A DNA stretch of 64,000 nt, from contig CP136067.1 in NCBI GenBank assembly GCA_032622095.1, positions 81,246,705 through 81,310,704 on the forward strand. Direction: 5' to 3'. Numbering within the stretch: the stretch's first letter is position 1; every line of letters starts with the position of its first letter. Below, in pieces: positions 38,501-50,500 of this stretch. The position numbers and the translations under genes were made by a program. The notes below the pieces were generated by a model. It ran no database searches and was not told the DNA's origin. It saw nothing but the letters and a program-made list of their open reading frames with translations. Origin of the DNA: Siphonodentalium dalli. Taxonomy: Eukaryota; Mollusca; Scaphopoda; Gadilida; Siphonodentaliidae.

Positions 38501-41500
38501 GAAATATTTTTTTTAAACAGGGGAACCGTGTAAGAGTTATATCTTTTATTAGACCCCCTTTTAACAAAGGAGTATAATAGAAGATATAACTCTCACACAG
38601 ATCCCCTGTTTAAAAAAATAAATCTAAAAGTGATAATACTGATTTGCACCCGTCCGTCCGTGCATGCGAACGGCTCCACGCACGTCCGTCCGATGTCTTT
38701 TCATGTCATAACTTGAACAGTAGTCATGCTCGGGTCACAGTGAAATTTGATATGAATGTTCACTACTATGAGAACATTCAATCGTGGTTTCCATCGTTTT
38801 GTTCGGATTTCCATTCTAGAGTTATTCATCTTTGTTTATCTGGAAATGTTGGCTTTTTGGTCCGTCCGATGAATGTTCAGGTCATGCTGTTCCAATCAAT
38901 GATAGTTCGGCAAAAGAAACTGAACTTGTAGAAGTCGTGGTCTGGCTGCAATGGAATATATTTTTCTGGATGGTGCCCTCTGTTTTCACTTGTCTGATGA
39001 ATTATGTACTTAGGCATCGTGATTGCTGTCTTTTCGTGCTTCGCTTTGTGGAACGTGAGAAGTCTTTTTAGGATGCAAGTATGATCGCTATACCGAGGAG
39101 GCAATGGCTCATAATTATAGGACGACCCTCACCTAACAGACGATGAGACAAAGGCGTTAAGTGAGCACTTGCCAGGAATAATAACAGCATCTGCTAATCT
39201 TTAGGGGAAGGTGACTATCATAGAAACTAGGGGCAAATTGCTAGATAGTATTCTGTGCGCACGGCGACCCGATGACGCGCCAAATAATGGATCTCTTTGA
39301 GGGTGGCTGCCACCGCACAAATATTAAAGGGTGTGTATGCGTTACAGATGAGTACCTGCGAACGACAAACGTAAACAAGATGATAACATTTGGCAATTGT
39401 CTTATCTACTTACCAGGCAAAATATTTAAGTGCTACCGTTAAGCACTTCAATAAGAATTTGTACCCTCAAATTGGCTGGCCGCATGCACCTATAACTACT
39501 AGATATATAGGTCCTCCGCTTGTCTTCTACCAATGGGTGATCAAAGTTGTCTTCTCTGCTTTATAGAATGGTAATAACAAACTTTAAATATGCAAAGAAG
39601 CACAACTGCTACATGTATATTATCTTGCAAAAATGTACCGATTTCGATAGAGTAATATAAGCCTGACCCTTAAAAGTGTATACAAGGTTATTTGAGTTAC
39701 ACATTTTTCTATTTCCGGCTTATATCCTTAATTTAATTATATCTGGCATTGACAGAAACGTATGCCCTTTTCTGTAATTTCTAGCCCTTGTATTATTTTT
39801 TCTTCTGAGCGCATGCAACGAATACGACCAGAGAACATCAAGGAGACCGTTCGGACATCGAAAACTTAAGCTCACTTATGGACTATTCCGGATGCCGGAC
39901 ACGCATAAGCCGAACGCCACCGAGATGATATTTCGGATGCTACACATATAATTACCTATGTTTTCATGCAATTATATTTGGAAAATTTGATGAGTGAGGT
40001 AGGTTTCTATTTATGTAGCTGATCTTGAAAATGGGTCTCAACCTCATCGAAGGAATTCAAGGTCCTTAAATTGGCAAGATGTGTCTGATTATCGAATTAA
40101 GTGTGGACATACATGGCCTTATTATTTGTGCGTCGTGTTCATTTACCGGTACTCTATAATAAAATTATTACTAACCATACAATTGCGTCTAGATTTATAA
40201 TGACTTTTTGGCTTGATATCTGGATTCCAGGAGAGGGTATCGTTAGTAGATGACCCTCATTCGTGACTGCGGAGGGTGATGTTGGTGAACTTCGGATTTC
40301 CAATTGCATCTATCCTACAGGACTAATCTAAATACCTATTTCACATTGACCTTGACAATGTCAAATGCAATATCTCTACTTTATTATATACTACATACAT
40401 GTATACACGATTCCATAACACTATACAATGATGTAATTCAGTACAGTGATTGTCAAGGAACCATCCATTGAGCAATATATAAGTAACACGACGCTCTGAT
40501 AATCGCACAGGATATGAGAGACTGATTGGCTAAGCCGTTATATATTTGATGTTGTTCGCCAGCATACCATTATGAGGTCAGTGACTGCTCACTATCGTCT
40601 AATGGATTGAATCAATATATAACTGATACTATCACAAGCTTTTTTTTTTATTAATACGAGCGATATATTATACCATACATTATTCACGTCATGTCTGTAA
40701 CCATTAGGTCTGGGAGCAGCGTGCATGTGCGAGCTTCCTGGGCCCTGTACTATAGATTTACAATAGCCGTGTTTGAACACGCGGACAGCGTTCGTCGGTA
40801 ATTTCACAGTCTTGTAAAGCTAGACTTGTGTTCTATAGTACTTGAGCAATTGTATTCATGTGAATTCCTTGCATTGGATATTGGAATTTAACAATAAGCG
40901 ATTACCCTTTTTCACACCATACATCGTTGTGAACTGACTTATATAATATTCTGGGAGAGCCATTCTGAAACTGGGATTCATTTCAGCAGGAAGCTGTGGT
41001 GAATGGGGTGTCCCGATGTTGCATCCTTTTGTTATTCTATAGTACTCGAATTGTCTAACTTGGGGAAAAACAAGAACTCGCTTGACGGGCTGATACATTA
41101 CCAACTTAGGGAGTTCCATAGTACAGAAATAACACACATCGGGTAGAACACGGTGTTAACATTACAAGTATACGAGGCTGAATTAGTGGTTGTCACCACA
41201 ATGAAACGCGTGCGAATGTCGATATGTCGGATTATCGCTTTGTGTATTGCGCACTCATGCATTAACCCTTTGTCGACGTGCGAAGTTTCACGGGGTCAAT
41301 AAAATCGTAGTCATATTGGGATGATGGGTTCAAATTACGCATGGGCGTAGATAGAAATATTTTGAGATGGGGTTCATAAACAGAGACACATTGGCTTTCA
41401 TAAATAAGGGTTTCCATATAAATTATGTTGTGACAGGGGCGATACTCACCAAATTACTCAACAATTGGGAATTTCAAGCAGGGACGTGTCGATGGGTGTT

Positions 41501-44500
41501 GTCGCATCACCATAATCTTCGTCCCAAAGTTCGTGATGATTGATTTATGGAGTTAAATGGCAATTAGTTGAGAAGTTTCGATCGGTTGGAATTGTTTGGT
41601 TGGGGATTTCTAACAGTTGGAAATCTTGAGTAACCATTGCAGATTTTCAACCGAATGGGGTGCAAATATAGTTTTCCGGACTCGGAAATAATATCTGGTT
41701 CAGAGAGGAGGTGCACTCGGGCAGCGGAGACATTATACGTGAATGTTACCGCGATTCCATGGTAGAAAATGGCACTGAATTGAAAATTAAGGCTGGATAA
41801 TAGGTTGTAATCATTACAATGGCTACATTTTCCAGCTAATGTAACTGCAAATTATACTTTATACCACTAGTATGATGTTTTCCTACATTCAGTGTAATTT
41901 TGGTTGTTAAATCTATGTTTCTCCTTAAACAAAATGTTACACAGACCCTTTGGAAAATATACTTGAAATATATATTTTCACCCTTTTAACTTGGAAATAT
42001 TTTTATCAGTCTATTATCTCCGGCAATTCAGTTTGTTTTCAATTATATTGTACATGTATCGAAATCGTACGTATACGACAACAAGTTAAAATTGCCCTGC
42101 TCAATCTGACAATATAATCACCATGTGTATGTTTTTCTGTCGATGGGGTTTATTTGTGATCACTCTATCCGGCTCTATCCCTTTGTGTTCGTACATACAT
42201 TGTTAAATATATTTGACCATGAACCATGTAAATACAAGGAAAGTCATGAAAAGCTATATATTGTCGTCTATGATGTAGGTCAATAAACATCTATCTCTTA
42301 TTAAGAGCGTTTTCGCTTATGATATTTTGTACTCGTGTTCAGCGTAAAATGTTGTAAGCGTTTGTGTATTTTCGCGATGCTTGTGCCATTGTGATTATGG
42401 TGCTCGCAAGTGGTTTTCATGTTCCCCATTGCCTATCATAACATTGACTTTATACATCCACTAAACCACTCGCCAACTGACTCAAATATATATATATATA
42501 TATCTAGGCATTACTATCCATTTATGTATGATATTAGAGTAAGTTCCCTTTACCCATTATCAAGCGTTCGCCTCCACGCGTACCAAAAGAAGATCCATAG
42601 TACTGGATTGTGTCTGTTCTTGTAAATGACGGGGAATCGCACACACTTGTAAATTACCGTATCCATAGTATTCGACAGTTTGTCCATGCACGTGTTCAAA
42701 CACGGCTATTGGAAATCTATAGTACAGCCCCAGATTAGATTCTACAATATGTACACTAGCTGAAACAGTTTCACTACCGCACAATTTGATCGTTAGTTTG
42801 ATTTATAAAAATGTTATTTTAATTTTATTTTCAATTAAATTTTTTGTTTAGATTGAACTCCTTACACAAATTAGTTTTCTTTTCTTTATTTTAATTAAAT
42901 TTAGTTCTTTTAATAAAAGTTTTGAAGAAAACAAAACTAACGCTGTTATAACATCCGCCGGTGTATCCCGAGTCACCACACCAAATCCAAAATGCACTTT
43001 CTGTAGATGTTCGAGTTTGATCACAAGTAGATAGCACAAATAGTAGTAATACTGATATAAATAAAACAAAATAAAGAGTATTATAAAGGTTCCGTCCTGC
43101 TGCACTGTTTGGAACCTAAATGCTTTAGTCCTCCTTGAATTATGACTAGAAAGAAATATATATCGATATGAAGATTTACACCCTGTTTCTGGGTCGATTT
43201 ACGCATAATAATTTCATGTCAGTTTAACCACGGGTGTGTTTGACACGGTACAAACAAAGGAATCCAAATGTCGAAATCGAGCCATCGCTTTTCAAGGCAA
43301 GCATATACGTTCGTAAAGGGCTTCCCCGTTCGTATATGTATTATGAAATGTATAAAACAGTCCAAGCAACAATGAAAATAGTACTTAACAAACTTTGCAT
43401 CATCAAGTCAATACTCTTGAGCAAGTAATACTACTTTTGAGTACAGGATCCGATCCTTATTCCATTCATTAAGGGTCAGATGCACGTTTTGCCAAAAAAT
43501 CCTGGTATTTCACAATGGATTTTCTCAAAATCTGTCCGAAATTTCTTTGTGAAATTTGGTACAAGTGATTATTGTGACACAATATTTAAGATTCATCGAA
43601 TTGGATATTATAGCCTCATTTACTTCACTCTTAAGGCATGAACAATATTTAAAATATCACTGTTTTCAGATACCAAGAACTTCTATAAAATGGATTTTTT
43701 TTCAAAAGTGCAGTTCATATATCCATGATATTATATCTGAAGATCATGAGAGGAGACTTAATTATTCTTGATTCGGGAAAGTTAATGGTAAAGGGCAACT
43801 ACCCATAAATAATTTTCTATATTTGAGAGTTTTCATGTCATAACTGTTGATCAATGAAAATTTGGGCTGAGATGAGTTCCGTGTCATGGGTTCATAACCA
43901 AGTTAATCTGACCACCATAGCTCTTAACACTTAGCGTGTATTTACGCTACGTACGCTAAATCGATGTCTGTGACTATTGTTCATTTATTTTGAACAAATA
44001 TTTCATTAAATTTACGCCATTAAAACGTCAAAGTGTCTTATTTATCTGGGACTATTTGTTTGCGCAGACAAACAACGCATAGTATACATGAAACGTCATG
44101 GCATGCATTATAGCAGCCGCTGTTAGTTTCACGTGCGATCTATTGATTTAAGCATGTTTGATGGAGGTTTTGGATCAAGTAATAAATATAATCTACAACT
44201 CGTCCCCAGTTTATAACGAAATTTATAAAACTCGTCCAGTAAATTACATGATGTAGGTCTGGACCCGTTTTGTATATTTCGCTATAAACTGGGACTCGTT
44301 GTAGATCCTCTATATATTGTATATGAATTATACACCTGAATATACAAGCTACATTAAATTTAAATGTACTTTTGGTAAGTTATAAAATATATCCTTTTGA
44401 TACATTGCAATATGTTTAAAGTATAAACTGAATGGCACTGATGGGAATTCAGTCTTATTTTAGTAAACGCTCAAGTTGAATATTGAGCTTTGAAATTGTG

Positions 44501-47500
44501 ATTAAATTAACTCGTTTGGATTGCTCGGTTCAAAAACCGTTTCGGATGAAATGGTAGAGCTATACGATTAATATAGCATATAGATACACGTCCAAAAACA
44601 AAGAATATTCTGAGTGCGATATAATGACACACTCATAACACCAATATGTGACATCACAATGGAGGATTCGTGACACATTGCATGTAATTAAAAATTATTG
44701 TAGTGGATTTGTGTTATTCAGGGATACGGCGCTGTCTTAAATTCATTGGGGAACATTCAGTGTGAACCGCGCAGTTCACACTGAATGTGCACCAACGACT
44801 ACAGTGCCGAATTCCCCAATAAAGAACACACCCACTACATTATTTTCTTATATTTATATCGGTTTTTGATGATTATTCCCATAAACAAGCTGAATGTATT
44901 CTTATTTATTTTCACAAAATCTGCCGAGCATTTGAGACTAGTCCACACAACACTTTAAGTCAGCCCAATATAAGATTTCCAAGCACTTAGCAACGATCAC
45001 GTGGTCGATATAAATAACTGGTTTCAAATTCAGCGGAACATTTAAAAGCACGTCCAATTATTCAGCTGACCGCTTCTAGTGATTAGATCAGATTATATCA
45101 ACAATTTGTGATGTCGTGTGTGTGTTACGGTCTGTGTTATTTGGATAATTATGATCGGGTGACCCAAATGGCAATTGATCAATCACCGAACAGGATTTAG
45201 TGTAACACAGACGGGTTATGTAAATATTTGCGAATATACAGCACCCCTGCGCCTTGAACGTAGTTATAAGTGTATCCTCAACAGAAATGCAGAAGAACTG
45301 TTTACAATCAGCGTATTTCATGAAATTCTGTGAACACACGGTATACGCCATATATACATTACACGCCTACCGATAAACGCATATATTTATCATGTTAACA
45401 ATACCCTAGTGTTCGGACACTTGCCAAAGTTGTCGATCGAGCGATAAAATTCTCAGAGAAGTCTGTTAACAACTTGTTAATAGATAAGAGTTATTTAAAG
45501 CTAAAATTTCTTAGTTTTTCGTTTATCTTTCCCCAAAGGAAATACCACTTGACGGAAACAGTTGCCGGTCATTTCAAGCAAATCCCCAATGTCACAACGA
45601 TACAATATTTGATACACTATTGCGGGGATTGTTTTCGCACCTGTGTCATTAATACAATCATGACCATGACGTCACTCCTGTGTTCATCGCGTTCAGTTTA
45701 GAGGATGATGGGTTGTTATTGTTATTTTACATACAACGATCCAGTATGTAATAACGGATGATCTCAATATACAATTCAATGAACAGTTATTTCACTGTGA
45801 ACATTTCATTTTATATGACTTTCATGTATAATACCATAATATCATCTATCAAGACAACGAGTTTCAATATCGCTTTGATAGCTACAGAAACATTTCAGAA
45901 AGGATATGCGTATAGAGATGGGTGGGGCGTCTTAAATGTACTTACATGTAAATTCTAGGTATGCTGTTTCGTGTACATTTTGTACTGATTTTTATTTCAG
46001 TCATTCAATTATAATTCTTCGCCAAATCCGGAATGTGCGCATAGATTATTCAGTACAACTGCCGAAAACTTCTGAGTATATTGGTTAACTCTTCGCAGAA
46101 GGAGCTCATTGTCGGTACGTCGAGTTCACCGACGGTTGGAAAAGCAATGGGTACTGCCTGTAATCCTGTATATTAAGTTGACAATGGGTGAAGAACTTCG
46201 GATGTCACGCCATGTGTGCAGCCAATACATGGGTCAGTGGATATGGCTGACCACATGGTACAACTCAGTTGGCTTAATCCAATTCGAATTATTCTATTCT
46301 GATCAGAGGTGACGCTTTGGACTCGGTCATATTTTAAGCCGGATATTAGATTCAATTTGTACTTTTATTACCAGCATCTCCACAATGTATTAACAAAGTG
46401 TCCGATTTATTCACAGAGTTTCACCATAAAATATTTTATATATTACAGACATTAAATACACGAATGTCTGATCACAGACATTTACATATGCACATGGGAA
46501 CAAGGTGCTAATTATTGTCTTGAAAATGTGTCTTTACAGTCTCAATTGACATATGTTATTAATCAAAGTGTTTTAGCTAGTGATATTGGTGACATGCATT
46601 ATGCACGTATATATAGCTCTCGTTGTATGGACTAGTTCATATACATGTATATGTGGCAATTTCATTATCACAATACCAGAATGGCAGCAGGTTTAAAACT
46701 CGATTGCCTGATTCATCTTATTTGTCGATATGGCAAATTAATTCGAACATCATGTTGCAAGTCATGTCATTCCATTGGAATTTATAACTGCTGGATAATT
46801 ATATGCAGTCTCCATCGTTGTTTGGTTGATTTGGTCACCACCTCCACCATGACATCCGACTTCCATTATAGGGTACCTATTCCTGTTCATCTTCCACGTC
46901 GCAGCCATCCAGTAATACGGGCTCGTGGAAGTTCTGCTGATTGTGAAGTTTGGTGGCATATTCTAGAGCCGATTGTGAGTTGATTACCAAATGGTGGGCT
47001 CCTTCACAGTCACACATGTCGTACGCTGATGTTCATTCGGATTTTGTGTTGTATATCCTGAACCAACCAGATATCATTGATTCGTATGTATTACCGATTG
47101 GAACTCTTGTATTTGCTTATTTGGTAAATCTTCCAACCATCCGGTAATGTTTACCTCATCTCGATTGAAGGTGCAATCATGTTTCTTTGGATCACAAGCG
47201 TGAAGTCTGAACGTTCTGTTGTTCTTCTCTCATGAAAGTAACTGACAACTGGTGGTGATCGAAGACGAAATGGTGCATTCTAGTCGCGACCACACCTATA
47301 TATGAGATCTGCAATGCACACCCTCCCCCAGAAACTCTCCCAAAATGTGAACTTGTCATCGAATCGGTACCAGAAACGATTTTGAACACACAGATGATTA
47401 TATCCGCACACACGACCTTGGTCGTGATAGGTCAGTTACATCTACTTGTACATGCATGTTCGTGATCTTAGATCTATCAGATTATATATGTTGTACATGT

Positions 47501-50500
47501 ACATGTACTTCACAGCCATTTCAGTTTTCGCCTTACAGCTGAATGACGCGGTATGGACAAATCAATAGTCGTGAGTCATATGGTGTGACTTCCCATATAT
47601 ATTATGTTTCAACTGGATGTCCTAATTCTAAATGTCGCTGAGTGCGACGTACATCTGGAACTGTTGATCTTTGAAGTTTCAAGATTCTTCCAAAACAATG
47701 AATGCCGATGGGCAAAGCTCAAACACCCTTTTCATTTTAATGAACTTTAATCACGGCCCTCTAAAGTCTACCATATCGCTGATTGCATTAACATATACTA
47801 TAGTCATTACTGCCCCGACCACTAACACTACCAGTTGGATTGTTTTACCCGTAGAATAGAATACTAAAGTAAATGTGCCAATTGACTCCAGACTCAGTTA
47901 CAGCTCAAAGGTGCATTCCATCTCACATTTCTCTCCTGCGTGGCTGATCTTGACGTATTGGGTCAGTGGCATTAATTAGCACACCGGCACCTGTTAGCCG
48001 CGACTGACTGATGATATTCGAATGTGGCATGTTGGTGAATGATAAAGTCATGTGCACAAAACACTTGTGGTATTCATATATATACCGATCAAGTTCATCT
48101 ACATGTTGGTAATTTAACCCTTTTCACCAAATACTCATGGAAGAGTAGTTAACTTGGCCAATGTTCAGATAGTAAGTTCAATAAAAAGGACACATGCCGT
48201 GTGTTGAAGTTATTATCTGAACATTTCCCAACAATGAATATGAATTAGTCTGCAGTTGTATTATATGTACCTGCAATGCCGTCAAGAAAACATAACGTTA
48301 CTAAAGGCAATTTTTCGTGGTCTTCGGTAAATCTGAATAATTTAAAACACGACAGTCATTATTTGCAGGGAGTATTTCATGCAGACCATACACTGGGCTG
48401 CATGTGTATTTAAATATAATTCAACTGTATGATTGCACGAATTATTGAAAAACAGCTATCTATGTTCTTGAATGTTCCATGCATATAAATATATATCGGT
48501 TATATTGATTCGCTGCCTCAGAAGGATGTTCATTGCTTCGACGTGTGCGAAAAAAAAATGCCATTTCTGATCGAAATGGTCACGTATCGATTGGAGTGGC
48601 ACATTCGGATGTAACTCAACTCAGAAATCGGATTGTGTGTGTAAAGCGCGCTCGTTGCATGCATGAATAAACACAAATAGAGACGATTGTGGCTATGCAT
48701 TGTACAAAAGATAATGAAAGTGTCAATGACACTGTAGCTCAACTTGGAAATGGGATCATGTCATATATTCCAGTCCATAGAGCGATAGGGAACTCGGACA
48801 GTTTATATGCTTAAGTAACTAGAGGTTACCCTGAAATACATAAACAGTTTTAGATTAATCGGATGAAAACTTTGACCGTAGTTGTTGTAAAACTAAAAGA
48901 AAAGGTAAAGTCCGAGACGGCTCCCATCCAGAGGTCACACCGAAGATCCATATGAAGTTTGTTGATGACCGGATGAGGGAGTTGACCTCTCGGGTGCGCC
49001 AAGGGATTCAGTCATACAAAGTGTCATGCATTTAGTCATGCAAAGAGTAAACTCCAAGATGGCTGCCGGCGGTCATGTTTTCTTTATCTAAAATCGTTCA
49101 AATGTTATAGCTCCTATCTAGAGGTGATCCAAAACATGCTTGTAAATTTTCAAAACAATTATTCAATAAATGCGGGTTGCAGGTGCGGCGATGGATTCAA
49201 CTTTGAAATGAAAGATGGCGGCCATGTTTTTTTTAACGAATTTCGAGAATAAAACGACGGTCACCCCGATGGTCCCTATATATGAAGTTCTGATGAGGCA
49301 GGTGGTCTGTAGGGTGGGCCGAAGAATTTAGTCATCAAAGAGTTGTTGTTGACGGACACACGCACACAAAGACGTCCCGACGGATGATGGACGCCAACCC
49401 ATGGCAATAGCTCAAACATGACGTCAAGTTGAGCTAAAAAGGAATATTTTGAAAAGTTTAATTTAGATTATTATTTTTTTTTTATCAAAAATCCAACTCA
49501 TGTATACAAACTTTGGTGGCGTCTAATGAATTACAATTTGTTTGGGAAGCGTCAGTTAGCGTGGGTAATATAATTCCAGAGAAGGACACATCCCCTTTCG
49601 GATGTAAGCCACTTTAATGGGGTTTGGTTTGTTTTGGGTTTATCGTCCTTTCAGCCACTAGGTCACCACGTTGTCAGTTTTATGAGTGGAGGGAACACCG
49701 AAAAGTTGGAAATCACTCCAGAAAACAGAAAGTACGCTCCCAGAAAGTAATTGACAAACTTGCCCATGTGCACCAATCATGTTACCGTCCGTTTGGTTTC
49801 AAATCAGCAACATTGATCACATTGAAGCAAATAGTTTCGCGACATCTCATAGCTTATAACTATAAAAAAAGTACTACAATGTGGAGTCATGAGCAGTCGT
49901 TCCAACTTGGTCTTGCCATTAGCCAAAGATACTTGCAAGTGTCTGGTATAGTGACCCATGTGCACACACACTCATTTCAGTGGAGACTTGGGTGGTCGGG
50001 TGTATATAATAATGATATGTCTCATGCGCCAGTTTGTGGGTATGTTTACTTTGATTGAAGTTTACTGCAAATTTGGCAATCTCCAAGTGGCCCATTATGA
50101 ATGTCTTAATTATAGATGTTGGAAAAGTTGGAAAGACAATCCGAAAAGATCAGGTCAAGGTGGGTGCAAACGAATGTTCTCAAAATTGAAATTTGAGGCT
50201 GCCATGCACCCAAGGGAGGGGCAATTGGAAATTCGAAGTTCACCTGCACTCAAACCGTGACAAACTTGGTATGTCACAACAAATATACATGCACGTTAGA
50301 ACTGTCTTATTATGTTATATTATAGCATTTATGTTTTATTATAGCAATCATGTAATCTATTAACTACATTAATTTTCTCTGTTGACTATCGTATTATTCT
50401 GGCCAAGCGGCAGTGGGAATTAATCTATATTTAAGAGGAGTTGGACATAACTAGACAAAAGGGTTTTGGATCTGTTGCTTTATATACCTCTTATATTTCG

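Noticed and set aside
40592-41137. - strand frames of 71 and 93 codons
   Set aside because: They lie at or in the end of a TIR element and share no similarity with transposases.
46645-46983. 112-codon + frame
   Set aside because: It overlaps the better coding-like remnant on the - strand and shows no domain.
49624-50058. 144-codon + frame
   Set aside because: It starts in a dispersed repeat, has no domain and no splice partner.
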